64,000 nt of DNA from Bradyrhizobium sp. 195 (GTDB taxonomy: Bacteria; Pseudomonadota; Alphaproteobacteria; Rhizobiales; Xanthobacteraceae), in assembly GCF_023101665.1 (NCBI RefSeq), contig NZ_CP082161.1:8228501-8292500 (forward strand). Reading direction: 5' to 3'. How positions within the stretch are numbered: the first letter of the stretch is position 1; each line of letters starts with the position of its first letter. Shown in pieces: positions 18,532 through 29,521 of the stretch. Under the pieces are notes generated by a model. It did not search any database, had not been told where the DNA came from, and saw only the letters and a list, made by a program, of their open reading frames with translations. A program made the translations under genes and the position numbers.

Positions 18532-18934
18532 AGTCTTATGCCTTAGCCCTGTCTGTTATCGGTCAATGCCGTTGTTCTGATTTTTGTTCCGAGGGGTCTC
18601 TTTGGACCCGGGTTGGCCATTTAGGGTGTTCCGAACCGTATTGCGAGTCCCGAATCATTGAGAGATGGTTTCTAAATACCTCTATTGATGCATGAGGCTC
18701 TGCGCAGGCCTGTTCCGCGGATCTGGGTAAAGGGACCCGAAAGCCACCGTCGGGCCTGTTTCAGATTTGCGACAATCGCAGCAGGTGGCCTTGATCCTCC
18801 GCATGGCCGGCGGCCCGCCGAAGGTCCAGCTTGTGCTCCTTGTCGGGTCCGGTTAGCCCGACGCATAATCAGTCAATGATCAAGTCGGCTCGCCAGTTCG
18901 CTAGCGTTCGGCCTGCCGTATGTGGAGGGAAAGC
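18532..18934. other. Intergenic region between topoisomerase IB and acs
   Basis: About 400 bases between two divergent genes. It must carry the promoters for both. I see no confident sigma70 or sigma54 pair, riboswitch or terminator. The last bases hold the acs ribosome binding site GGAGGG at 18924-18929. Confidence 0.5.
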
Positions 18935-20881
<1,947 letters not shown>

Positions 20882-20890
20882 GAAAACTCT

Positions 20891-21028
20891 CGTGCCCCGG
20901 ACGCAGCGCAGCGCGTACTTGCGCGGTGCGCTGCAGAGCCGGAGCCCCATGCAGCGACGGCACGCGTGGCTCCTGGGTCCCGGCTCTGCGCAGCAGCGTA
21001 AGAGCGCTGCAGCGCTTCCGGGACACGG
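20891..21028. repeat. Dispersed palindromic repeat, family C
   Basis: Long imperfect inverted repeat from CGTGCCCCGGACGCAGCGC to GCGCTTCCGGGACACG, with internal pairing such as GAGCCGGGAC-type arms around the centre (CAGAGCCGGAGC / GTCCCGGCTCTG). It lies downstream of acs. The remaining sequence to 21316 is intergenic, becomes T-rich near 21130-21180, and holds the upstream region of the L,D-transpeptidase; I see no other feature in it. Confidence 0.75.
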
Positions 21029-21316
21029 GGCTGCCTCCGCGCCAACGCCCTCAAAACAACAGCCGTTCACATCCTCACGCGCTTGTCAGAGCACGCGGCG
21101 TCGCGCCCGCATCTTTCCCGTCGAGTGTTGTTTTCAGGTCATTTACTTTATTTCGAACATTTCCTTTGTTCCCCCTGCTGGCTGGCCCTCCGTGGCCGCG
21201 TTTGGAAACCATCCGGTTAACGGGCGCGGTTAAGAATGTCCCTGAAGGACTTGGCGCGGCGGCGATTGCCGGTTCTGCGTAATTTTGGCGATGCGTTTGA
21301 GGTAAAGGGAAAATCG

Positions 21317-21832
21317 ATGTCGATGAGGATTGCGGTGGCGCTGGCTGCCACCATCGGGGCGGGGGTCTTGATGTCGACGGCGGCAGAGGCGCGGCCGGAG
21401 ATGGTGGGAGCGCACGTGGCCGACTATTCGCCGGGCACCATCGTAGTCAAAACCAGCGAGCGGCGGCTCTATCTCATCCTCGATAACGGCCACGCCGTGC
21501 GCTATCCGGTCGGCGTCGGCAAGTCCGGCAAGCAGTGGGCCGGCACCACTCGCATCGACGGGAAGTACCGAAATCCGGCCTGGTCGCCGCCGGCAGAGGT
21601 GAAGCGCGACAAACCGAGCATTCCGGACGTCATTCCCGGCGGCTCGCCGCGCAACCCGATGGGCGTTGCGGCGATGACGCTGGCCGGCGGCGAATACGCC
21701 ATCCACGGCACCAACGTGCCGGGTTCGGTCGGCGGCTTCGTCTCCTACGGCTGCATCCGCATGCTCAACGACGACATCACCGATCTCTACGGCCGCGTCT
21801 CAGTCGGCACGACGGTGGTCGTGACGCGCTGA
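21317..21832 (+). CDS. L,D-transpeptidase (YkuD/ErfK type)
   Basis: A 171-residue exported L,D-transpeptidase. These enzymes make 3-3 peptidoglycan cross-links or attach proteins to peptidoglycan in the periplasm. The Sec signal peptide ends AAEA-RP near residue 26. The YkuD domain runs from about 40 (TIVVKTSERRLYLIL) to the end, with IHGTNVPGSVGGFVSYGCIRM containing His130 and the nucleophile Cys146. The family's usual S/T-H-G-C motif is S-Y-G-C here: the His just before Gly-Cys is Tyr144, a notable change. ATG 21317 has AAGGGA upstream; the longer frame to 21236 is not supported. A strong terminator follows at once. Confidence 0.9.
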   Translation: MSMRIAVALAATIGAGVLMSTAAEARPEMVGAHVADYSPGTIVVKTSERRLYLILDNGHAVRYPVGVGKSGKQWAGTTRIDGKYRNPAWSPPAEVKRDKPSIPDVIPGGSPRNPMGVAAMTLAGGEYAIHGTNVPGSVGGFVSYGCIRMLNDDITDLYGRVSVGTTVVVTR

Positions 21833-21860
21833 TCGCCGGGAGCGAGCAAGACAAGAATGG

Positions 21861-21886
21861 GCCGCGTCTTGGGACGCGGCTTTTTT
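21861..21886 (+). terminator. Rho-independent terminator after the L,D-transpeptidase gene
   Basis: An 8-bp perfect stem GCCGCGTC/GACGCGGC with loop TTGG, followed by six T. It starts 28 bases after the stop codon on the plus strand. It has no T run in the other direction. Confidence 0.9.
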
Positions 21887-21887
21887 G

Positions 21888-22478
21888 TTACCAGAAGCGC
21901 CAGCTGCGTGTGCACCAGCCGCCGCGATGGCCGCCATTGTAGCTCCGCGCAAAACCGCCCGCGAGCAACGCCGCCGAAACGTTCGCGGTCCGCCGGGTCG
22001 CGACGTCGGCGAGAACGCGGCCGTATTTGTCGGGGCCGAGATTGGTGATGGTCACGCCGCCCTGGCCGAGCAGATCGCGCAATGCGCGGGCCGCCGCTTC
22101 CGCCTTGTCCAACTCCTCCTGGCAGGATGCCTTCAATTCGGGCGCATCGATGCCGCGCAGCCGAACGCGCACGACGAGATCGCGGCCGTCACGCTGACGA
22201 ACACGCGCAAGGAAGGTGTCGCCGTCGATTGTGCGAATGACATCGACGGGCTCGCGAGCATCGGGATGATCCGCCTGCTGCAGAACGATCTCGGCATCCC
22301 GTGTGCGGTCGCCGTCCGTGTGCGGAACAAGCCAGTCCATTCCATGGCGGAAGGTGAGGACGACGGCCAGCACGACGCCGACCACGAACATCCACGGCAA
22401 CAATCCGGAGAAGTGCCGACCGAACGGCGAGCCGCTGTATGACGTCCGAGAGGGATGGCTGGGGTCAAAGCGCGACAT
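21888..22478 (-). CDS. Membrane-anchored thermonuclease-family protein (SNase)
   Basis: A 196-residue protein with one transmembrane helix (about 27-43, LPWMFVVGVVLAVVLTF) and a staphylococcal-nuclease-type OB-fold domain outside the cytoplasm. Key pieces are VIRTIDGDTFLARV (the first active-site strand, with Asp), RVRLRGIDAPELKASCQEE (with the Arg and acidic residues of the SNase active site) and DKYGRVLADV (with the second Arg). The order of these segments is that of active nucleases. The C-terminus GGHRGGWCTRSWRFW is unusually Trp/Arg-rich. It converges on the L,D-transpeptidase gene with the terminator between them. Confidence 0.85.
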   Translation of the reverse strand: MSRFDPSHPSRTSYSGSPFGRHFSGLLPWMFVVGVVLAVVLTFRHGMDWLVPHTDGDRTRDAEIVLQQADHPDAREPVDVIRTIDGDTFLARVRQRDGRDLVVRVRLRGIDAPELKASCQEELDKAEAAARALRDLLGQGGVTITNLGPDKYGRVLADVATRRTANVSAALLAGGFARSYNGGHRGGWCTRSWRFW

Positions 22479-22521
22479 CGCGCAACGCTATGGCTGAGTC
22501 GGCCGAGCCCGCAAGAGCGAC

Positions 22522-22719
22522 TCAGAAGTCGGAAGCGATGCCCTTGCGCTCCCAGTCGCCGTAGCGAGTAGGCTCAGGTCCCTTTGGTCCCTGCAACTCT
22601 TTGGCCTTGGCCTCATCCTTGGCCGCGGCAGCCTGCCGGCGCGCCTCGGCTTCGGCCAGCGCGCGCTGGGCGGCCGGCGATAACGGCTTGCGGTCGGGAA
22701 GGGGAGGCCGGTCACTCAT
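22522..22719 (-). CDS. DUF1674 protein, SDHAF4-like succinate dehydrogenase assembly factor
   Basis: A 65-residue soluble protein ending GPEPTRYGDWERKGIASDF, the family signature of DUF1674. The N-terminal half is Pro-rich then Ala/Lys-rich and helical. The eukaryotic member SDHAF4 binds flavinylated SdhA and protects it until the SDH complex assembles; bacterial members are inferred to do the same. ATG 22719. The neighbouring genes do not bear on SDH, but the short, highly conserved C-terminus makes the assignment reliable. Confidence 0.88.
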   Translation of the reverse strand: MSDRPPLPDRKPLSPAAQRALAEAEARRQAAAAKDEAKAKELQGPKGPEPTRYGDWERKGIASDF

Positions 22720-22908
22720 CGCTGGGCTTTCTAGCGCAGGACGGCCCGCAACGCGACGTCCAATAACGCATTCCTGAAATCAGCCCGGAAGGGCTGAAAA
22801 AGCCGGAAGCGATTCTTACATTTGGCATATTCGCGTGCCAGAGATTGGGTTCTCAAGGCATGCGCCCATTGCGGCGGAACTGCCGCTCGCTCAGAACCTT
22901 GCTTCCGC

Positions 22909-24255
22909 ATGCCATCTCAACGTTTCGCCCCTCCGTCCGAAGTGCCCGGTCTTGCGGCGCGACGGATTGCCGCCGACATCGTCGACGGCGTGCTTCACAA
23001 GCATCGCACGCTAGACGACCAGCTCGACGGCAGCGGCGCTCATCCCGGACTGAAGACGCTGGCCGACCGCGACCGCGCGCTGATGCGGCGCCTGGTCGCC
23101 ACCGTGCTGCGCCGGCTGGGCACGCTCGGCCATGTGCTGTCCCGCCTGCTCGATAAGGGCATTCCCTCCGAGGCACCGCGCGCGCAGAGCGCGCTCCTGA
23201 TCGGCGCGGCGCAGATCCTCTGGATGGACGTGCCCGATCACGCCGCCGTCGACCTCTCCGTTCGCCTGGTGCAATCCGACAGGCGCGCCGCGCGCTATGC
23301 GGGGCTCGTCAATGCCGTGCTGCGCCGCTGCGCGCGCGAGGGCAAGGCGCTGGTCGAGGAAGTTACCGCGCAGTCGTTGGACCTGCCGCCATGGCTGCTC
23401 GCGCGCTGGAGCGCGCATTATGGCGAGGCGACCGCACGAGACATGGCGCTGGCGCTCGGCCACGAGCCCTCGCTCGATCTCACCGTGAAGTCGGATGCCG
23501 AGCAATGGGCGAGCCGCCTGCATGGCGAGACGCTGCCGACCGGGACGGTGCGGATGCTGCTGCACGGCTCGGTGACCATGCTGCCCGGCTTCGCCGAGGG
23601 ACAATGGTGGGTGCAGGATGCCGCCGCCGCGCTGCCCGCCCGGCTGTTCGGCGACATCAAAGGCAAATCCATCGCCGATCTCTGCGCCGCCCCGGGCGGC
23701 AAGACCGCGCAGCTGGCGCTATCAGGCGCGCATGTCACGGCGATCGACCGCTCGCCGGCCCGGGTGGCGCGGCTGCGCGAAAACCTGGCGCGGCTGTCGC
23801 TCCAGGCAGAGACTGTCGTTGCTGACGCCGTGGAATGGGCCGGCCCCACCGAGGGCTTCGACGGTATTTTGATCGATGCGCCCTGCACCTCGACCGGCAC
23901 AATCCGCCGTCATCCCGACGTGGCGTGGCTGCGGCAGGAATCCGATGTCACCGCCATGACCGCGCTTCAGCAGCGGCTGCTGCGAAAATCGGTATCGTTG
24001 CTCAAGCCGGGCGGGATGCTGGTCTATTGCACCTGCTCGCTGGAACCTGAAGAAGGCGAGCAGGCGGTGGCGACGCTGCTGGCCGCAGAGCCTGCACTTC
24101 GCCGCGTGCCAATCGAGGCGTCGGAGGTCGCGGGCCTCGACGAACTCATCACCGCCGAAGGCGATCTGCGCACTTTGCCCAGCCATCTGCCGAACGCCGA
24201 TCCCAAGCGCGGCGGGCTTGACGGATTTTTCGCAGCCCGGCTCGTTAAATCCTGA
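22909..24255 (+). CDS. rsmB: 16S rRNA m5C967 methyltransferase
   Basis: A 448-residue RsmB/Fmu-type RNA cytosine-C5 methyltransferase. The N-terminal part (about 10-140) is the NusB-like RNA-binding domain (AARRIAADIVDGVLHKH). The C-terminal SAM-dependent domain has IADLCAAPGGKTAQLA (motif I), DAPCTSTGTIRRHPDV with one catalytic Cys, and MLVYCTCSLEPEEGE with the second. The final GFFAARL is the family end. ATG 22909 starts MPSQRFAPPSE, with no strong Shine-Dalgarno sequence. The heparinase-family gene follows on the same strand about 120 bases later, an order conserved in Rhizobiales, so co-transcription is likely. Confidence 0.93.
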   Translation: MPSQRFAPPSEVPGLAARRIAADIVDGVLHKHRTLDDQLDGSGAHPGLKTLADRDRALMRRLVATVLRRLGTLGHVLSRLLDKGIPSEAPRAQSALLIGAAQILWMDVPDHAAVDLSVRLVQSDRRAARYAGLVNAVLRRCAREGKALVEEVTAQSLDLPPWLLARWSAHYGEATARDMALALGHEPSLDLTVKSDAEQWASRLHGETLPTGTVRMLLHGSVTMLPGFAEGQWWVQDAAAALPARLFGDIKGKSIADLCAAPGGKTAQLALSGAHVTAIDRSPARVARLRENLARLSLQAETVVADAVEWAGPTEGFDGILIDAPCTSTGTIRRHPDVAWLRQESDVTAMTALQQRLLRKSVSLLKPGGMLVYCTCSLEPEEGEQAVATLLAAEPALRRVPIEASEVAGLDELITAEGDLRTLPSHLPNADPKRGGLDGFFAARLVKS

Positions 24256-24373
24256 TTTTGCACTGGATTTTGCGACCCCGACGCTGATTCTCACACGTTC
24301 AAGGTGGTGTCAGACGGCCGATTTTGGGATTAATAGGGATTCGTCGGAATCCTCTCCCCCTTCAAGGCAAGGC

Positions 24374-26131
24374 GTGTCGGTCGCTCAACGCAGACGTATC
24401 TCGACGCTGGTCATGAACCGCTTCGCGCGGAACATGCTCGCGCGCGCGAGCGGCGGTTCCGTTGCGCTGTCGCGGGTCTGGCCCGGCCGCACCGACCGGC
24501 TGATCATCGCGCCGCACGACCTGCGCACCGCGGATGCGACCCGCGCCGCCGAAATCTATGCCGGCCGCTTTGTCTTTGCCGGCAAGATCGTCAATTGCCA
24601 CGGCCGCTCGATCTTCGATCTCGAGCCGCCGTCGGAGGATTGGGAGGTTGCGCTGCTCGGCTTCGGTTGGCTGCGTCATTTGCGCGCCGCCGACACTGCG
24701 CTGACACGAGCGAATGCGCGCGCGCTGATCGAAGACTGGATCGCCAACCCCGCCAACAAGCGTCGCCCGGTCGCGCGCCGCGCCGACGTGCTGGCCCGAC
24801 GCGTGATCTCGCTGCTGTCGCAGGCGCCGCTGGTGCTCAACGAGACCGACAACAAATTCTACCGTCGCTATCTGCGCGCCTTGGCCCGCGAGATCCGCTT
24901 CCTGCGCTACACCATGGTCAACATTCCGGACGGGGTGCCGAAACTCCAGGTGCTGATCGCGCTGTGCTATGCGGCCTTGTGCCTCGCCAACCAGGCGAGC
25001 CACATCCGCAACGCCTCGAAAAAACTTTCCGACGAATTGCAGCGGCAGATCCTGCCCGACGGCGGACACATCTCCCGCAACCCGGGCGCGCTGATCGAAC
25101 TCTTGATCGACCTGCTGCCGCTGCGGCAGACCTTTGCCGCGCGCAACATCGCGCCACCGCCGGCACTGCTCAACGCGATCGACCGCATGATGCCGATGCT
25201 GCGTTTCTTCCGGCATGGCGACGGAAATTTCGCGCTGTTCAACGGCATGAGCGCGACATCTTCCGACCTGCTCGCGACGCTGCTCGCCTATGACGACACC
25301 CACGGTGTGCCGATGGCGAACATGCCGCATACCGGCTTTCAGCGCCTCGATGCCGGCCAGACCACTGTGATCATCGACACCGGCCCGCCGCCGCCCGCCG
25401 GCGTCAGTCACGACGCCCATGCCGGCTGTCTGTCGTTCGAGCTGTCCTCCGGGATCAGCCGCATCGTCACCAATTGCGGCATGCCGACCACGGGCCGCGA
25501 CAATTGGCGGCCGTTCGCACGCGGCACGGCGGCGCATTCGACGCTGACCTATCACGACGCCTCGTCATGCCAGTTCGTGGAGATGTCGGCAATGAAGCGG
25601 CTCCTGCACGGCTCGCCGGTCACCAGCGGGCCCGTCGAGGTGGAGAGCTATCGCGAGATCGTGCAGAACGGCACGCTGCTCACGACCTCGCATGACGGCT
25701 ATCTCGGCAAATTCGGCGCGATCCATCGCCGGGTGCTGATGATCGCCAATGACGGCGCGCGCATCGACGGCGAGGACACGCTGTCGCCGCCGCAGGGCGG
25801 ACGTTTCAAGGGTGCGGATGCCGATTTCGCGCTGCGCTTCCATCTGCATCCGGCGGTGAAGGCGAGCCGGCTGTCGGATGCGCGCGGCGTCATGCTGGTG
25901 CTGCCGAACCGCGACGTCTGGACCTTCGAGGCGCTCGACGACAAGGTCGACCTCGAGGACAGCGTGTTCCTGGCCGGTAATGACGGCCCGCGCCGCACCG
26001 CCCAGATCGTGATCCGGCAGGACGCGCGGCAGGCGCCCTCGATCCGCTGGAGTTTTGTGCGTTCCACCGCTTCGCCGGCCGTCACCAATGCCCGAAGAAA
26101 TGCACGGCGGGAGCCGGAACTACCGCTATAG
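24374..26131 (+). CDS. Heparinase II/III family protein
   Basis: A 585-residue protein of the heparinase II/III-like family. The N-terminal half is an alpha-helical toroid (NKFYRRYLRALAREIRFLRY, LSDELQRQILPDGGHISRNP), and the C-terminal half from about residue 335 is a beta-rich domain containing SHDAHAGCLSFELSSG and HSTLTYHDASSCQFVE. Alphaproteobacterial members beside rsmB and purH have no demonstrated substrate. No signal peptide is visible, which is odd for a polysaccharide lyase. I start at GTG 24374, with AAGG upstream; the longer frame starting inside rsmB is unlikely. Confidence 0.8.
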   Translation: MSVAQRRRISTLVMNRFARNMLARASGGSVALSRVWPGRTDRLIIAPHDLRTADATRAAEIYAGRFVFAGKIVNCHGRSIFDLEPPSEDWEVALLGFGWLRHLRAADTALTRANARALIEDWIANPANKRRPVARRADVLARRVISLLSQAPLVLNETDNKFYRRYLRALAREIRFLRYTMVNIPDGVPKLQVLIALCYAALCLANQASHIRNASKKLSDELQRQILPDGGHISRNPGALIELLIDLLPLRQTFAARNIAPPPALLNAIDRMMPMLRFFRHGDGNFALFNGMSATSSDLLATLLAYDDTHGVPMANMPHTGFQRLDAGQTTVIIDTGPPPPAGVSHDAHAGCLSFELSSGISRIVTNCGMPTTGRDNWRPFARGTAAHSTLTYHDASSCQFVEMSAMKRLLHGSPVTSGPVEVESYREIVQNGTLLTTSHDGYLGKFGAIHRRVLMIANDGARIDGEDTLSPPQGGRFKGADADFALRFHLHPAVKASRLSDARGVMLVLPNRDVWTFEALDDKVDLEDSVFLAGNDGPRRTAQIVIRQDARQAPSIRWSFVRSTASPAVTNARRNARREPELPL

Positions 26132-26296
26132 ACGCGCGTATTTCAACTCAATCTGATCGTTGTGAAGCCCGCTGAAAACTGCTATCGAGCCCTCGCTCGC
26201 GCAACTGGCGACCTTGGATGGAGCACCATCGGGAAGCGCGGGACATAGACGCCGCGCGCCTGGGCATAGACACTCCCTTAGCAGAGGATCTTGCTC

Positions 26297-27889
26297 ATGA
26301 CTGACCATCCCCGCCGCGTCACCCGCGCCCTGCTTTCCGTTTCCGACAAGACCGGCCTGATCGAGTTCGCCAAGGCGCTTGCTGCGCACGACGTCGAGCT
26401 GGTCTCGACGGGCGGCACCGCGAAAGCGATTGCCGCGGCCGGTCTCAAGGTGAAAGACGTCTCCGACCTGACCGGCTTCCCCGAGATGATGGACGGCCGC
26501 GTCAAGACGCTGCATCCGAAGGTGCATGGCGGCCTGCTCGCGATCCGCGACAACAAGGAGCACGCAGAGGCGATGAAGGCGCATGGCATCGCGCCGATCG
26601 ACCTCCTCGTCGTCAACCTCTACCCGTTCGAGGCGACCGTCGACAAAGGCGCGGGCTTCGAGGATTGCATCGAGAACATCGACATCGGCGGCCCCGCGAT
26701 GATCCGCGCCGCCGCCAAGAACCATGACGACGTCGCGGTCGTGGTCGAGGCCGAGGATTACAAGGCCGTGCTCGACGAGCTCGCCGCCAACAACGGAGCG
26801 ACAACGCTGAAGCTGCGGCGGCGGCTTGCCGCAAAGGCCTATGCGCGCACCGGCGCTTACGATGCCGCGATCTCGAACTGGTTCAGCCGCCAGCTCGAGA
26901 TCGACGCGCCCGACTTCCGCGCCTTCGGCGGCCGTCTGATCCAGTCGCTGCGCTATGGCGAGAACCCGCACCAGACCGCGGCGTTTTATGCGACGCCGGA
27001 CAAGCGCCCGGGAGTCTCGACCGCGCGCCAGCTCCAGGGCAAGGAGCTCTCGTACAACAACATCAACGACACCGACGCGGCCTATGAATGCATCGGCGAG
27101 TTCGACGCCAAGCGCACCGCGGCCTGCGTCATCGTCAAGCACGCCAATCCCTGCGGCGTCGCGGAAGGCTCCGACCTCGTCAGCGCCTATCGCAAGGCGC
27201 TGGCCTGCGATTCCACCTCCGCCTTCGGCGGCATCATCGCGATGAACCGCGCGCTCGACGCCGATACCGCCCGCGAGATCACGAAAATCTTCACCGAGGT
27301 GATCATCGCGCCCGATGCCAGCGAGGAGGCGATCGCCATCATCGGCGGGAAGAAGAACCTGCGCCTGCTGCTCGCCGGCAGCCTGCCCGACCCGCGCACG
27401 CTGGGTCTCACCGCCAAGACGGTTGCCGGCGGCCTGCTGGTACAGAGCCGCGACAATGCCGTGGTCGACGATATGACCTTCAAGGTCGTGACCAAGCGTG
27501 CACCAACTGACGGCGAGATGCGCGACCTGAAGTTTGCGTTCCGCGTGGCAAAGCACGTCAAGTCCAACACCATCATCTACGCTAGGGATCTGGCCACCGT
27601 CGGCATCGGCGCGGGCCAGATGAGCCGGGTGGATTCAGCGCGGATCGCGGCGCGCAAGGCCCAGGATGCGGCGAACGAGCTGAAGCTCGCCGAGCCGCTC
27701 ACCAAGGGCTCGGTGGTGGCCTCGGATGCGTTCTTCCCGTTCGCCGACGGCATGCTCGCCTGCATCGAGGCCGGCGCCACCGCCGTGGTGCAGCCCGGCG
27801 GCTCCATGCGCGACGACGAAGTGATCAAGGCCGCCGACGAGCACGGCATTGCCATGGTGTTCACGGGAACGCGGCATTTCAGGCATTGA
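26297..27889 (+). CDS. purH: Bifunctional AICAR formyltransferase / IMP cyclohydrolase
   Basis: A 530-residue cytosolic enzyme that does the last two steps of de novo IMP synthesis: formylation of AICAR, then ring closure. The N-terminal cyclohydrolase domain (1-200) begins [19 protein letters not shown] and carries [11 protein letters not shown]. The C-terminal transformylase has [30 protein letters not shown] with the catalytic Lys and His, and [11 protein letters not shown] used ATG 26297, with AGAGG upstream, not the in-frame TTG at 26291. IMP made here is the substrate of the housekeeping PurA, the ancestor family of the PurZ-like protein at 58166-59188. Confidence 0.97.
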   Translation: MTDHPRRVTRALLSVSDKTGLIEFAKALAAHDVELVSTGGTAKAIAAAGLKVKDVSDLTGFPEMMDGRVKTLHPKVHGGLLAIRDNKEHAEAMKAHGIAPIDLLVVNLYPFEATVDKGAGFEDCIENIDIGGPAMIRAAAKNHDDVAVVVEAEDYKAVLDELAANNGATTLKLRRRLAAKAYARTGAYDAAISNWFSRQLEIDAPDFRAFGGRLIQSLRYGENPHQTAAFYATPDKRPGVSTARQLQGKELSYNNINDTDAAYECIGEFDAKRTAACVIVKHANPCGVAEGSDLVSAYRKALACDSTSAFGGIIAMNRALDADTAREITKIFTEVIIAPDASEEAIAIIGGKKNLRLLLAGSLPDPRTLGLTAKTVAGGLLVQSRDNAVVDDMTFKVVTKRAPTDGEMRDLKFAFRVAKHVKSNTIIYARDLATVGIGAGQMSRVDSARIAARKAQDAANELKLAEPLTKGSVVASDAFFPFADGMLACIEAGATAVVQPGGSMRDDEVIKAADEHGIAMVFTGTRHFRH

Positions 27890-27925
27890 GCCGGCCGCAA
27901 GAGCGAACACGGCCCTCTATCGAGA

Positions 27926-28013
27926 CCGTCATTGCGAGCGCAGCGAAGCAATCCAGAATCTTTCCGCAGAGATAGCCTGGATTGCTTCGTCGCTTCGCTC
28001 CTCGCAATGACGG
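27926..28013. repeat. Dispersed palindromic repeat, family D
   Basis: Inverted repeat with arms CCGTCATTGCGAGCGCAGCG and GCTTCGCTCCTCGCAATGACGG. The inner arms also pair (AAGCAATCCAGA / CCTGGATTGCTT). It lies between the convergent purH and MFS genes, as usual for REP-type elements. Confidence 0.88.
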
Positions 28014-28034
28014 AGGTGAGATCGCGTAGCGCGG

Positions 28035-29420
28035 CTACTCCCGCACCCGCATCAACAGCGCCAATCCCGTGACGAAGAACACCACCAGCACGGCCATGCC
28101 GGCCTTCTGGCTTGCGGTCACTGCTGTGATCATGCCGATCAGAAGCGGTCCGATGAAGGACGTCACCTTCCCGGTCAGTGCGAACAGGCCGAAATACTGG
28201 GCGATGCGGTCTTTCGGTGCGAGGCGGATCAGCAGCGTGCGTGACGCCGCCTGGAGTGGACCACCGGCCGCGCCGATGAGGCAGCCTAGCACCAGATAAG
28301 CGCGTTCCGCGGCGCTCGAGAACAAGGGAGCGCCTGATTGCGGCGGTGCGACCTTGACGAACAACACGCTGTCCTTGTCGACCAGAAGGATTGCCGCCAC
28401 CGACAACAACAGGACCAGCAGGCTGCCAGCAATGACGCGCTTCGGCCCGAGACGATCATCCAACTTGCCGCCAAGCCAGGCGCCGAACGCGCCGGCGATC
28501 GCGAGCATGATGCCGAAGGTGCCGATCTGAATCGTGTGCCAGCCGAAGGTGCCCGCGGCATAGATGCCGCCGAAGGCGAACAGCGACACCAGACCGTCGG
28601 TGTAGATCATGTTGGCGAGCAGGAAGGCCGCGAGCGACGGCTGCTTCGGCAGGCTCTTGATCGACTGCTTCAGCTCCCACAGTCCTTCGTGTAACGCCTC
28701 GCGCAGCGGGCGCTTCGCCGGATAGTCGGGCGTGAACAGGAACAGCGGCGTCACGAAGATCACGAACCACAGTCCGGTCAGCGGCCCGACGATGCGATCG
28801 CCCTGATGGCTGACCGGGTCGAGCCCGAACAGCGGCGAAAGACCGAGCAATGTGCGGCCGGTCTCGGGATTGGCGGCGAGGAGGCCGAGCACGATGATCA
28901 GACTGACGATGCCACCGACATAGCCGGTCGCCCAACCGGTGCCGGAAAGCCGACCGATCCGCTCCGGCGGCACCAGCGTCGGCATCATCGCGTTGTTGAA
29001 GAGTGTGGCGAATTCCGCGCCGACGCTGGCGAGCGCCACCGCGGTGAGCAGCGGCGGAATGACCGAGGGATCGCCGGGCTTGCCGATCCACAGCGTGCAG
29101 GACGCCAGCACCAGCACCACACCGAATCCTGCGATCCAGGGCTTCCTGCGGCCGGACGCATCGGCGATGGCCCCGAGCACGGGCGACAGCAGCGCGATGG
29201 CGAGACCCGCAGCCGCCATCGCAAATCCCCACAATGATTGGCCGGTGGCGGGATTCGGCGCGATGCTGGTGGCGAAATAGGGCGCGAACACGAAGGTCGT
29301 GATCAGCGTGAAATAGGGCTGCGCGGCCCAGTCGAAGAAGATCCAGCTGACGACGGCGGCGCGCGGCGGATAGGTCCGCGGCACGCCGGCCATGCGCGCA
29401 TCTGGGGCGATCGTCGTCAT
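28035..29420 (-). CDS. MFS transporter, UMF1 (Atg22-like) family
   Basis: A 461-residue inner-membrane protein with 12 predicted membrane segments. The N-terminal [27 protein letters not shown] is the hallmark of the UMF1 family of the major facilitator superfamily. The loop motif [15 protein letters not shown] is also present. Substrates of bacterial UMF1 proteins are not established. ATG 29420 has GAGGA just upstream; the frame extends further but without a plausible start. The gene is divergent from ggt. Confidence 0.85.
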   Translation of the reverse strand: MTTIAPDARMAGVPRTYPPRAAVVSWIFFDWAAQPYFTLITTFVFAPYFATSIAPNPATGQSLWGFAMAAAGLAIALLSPVLGAIADASGRRKPWIAGFGVVLVLASCTLWIGKPGDPSVIPPLLTAVALASVGAEFATLFNNAMMPTLVPPERIGRLSGTGWATGYVGGIVSLIIVLGLLAANPETGRTLLGLSPLFGLDPVSHQGDRIVGPLTGLWFVIFVTPLFLFTPDYPAKRPLREALHEGLWELKQSIKSLPKQPSLAAFLLANMIYTDGLVSLFAFGGIYAAGTFGWHTIQIGTFGIMLAIAGAFGAWLGGKLDDRLGPKRVIAGSLLVLLLSVAAILLVDKDSVLFVKVAPPQSGAPLFSSAAERAYLVLGCLIGAAGGPLQAASRTLLIRLAPKDRIAQYFGLFALTGKVTSFIGPLLIGMITAVTASQKAGMAVLVVFFVTGLALLMRVRE

Positions 29421-29521
29421 CACGCAGTCCTCATCACGAACAGTTTTGCCTGTCTTGGGGCAAACCGTATAGCATTGCCGTGACGGGTGTGAACTGGCCC
29501 AACGGCACGACGGAAATTTTG

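Noticed and set aside
18660..18690. A second Irr-like site upstream of acs (TTCTAAA)
   Set aside because: Only one half of the motif is present; the other half matches at too few positions.
26126..27556. A 476-residue open frame on the minus strand
   Set aside because: It is antisense to purH and has no recognisable domain.
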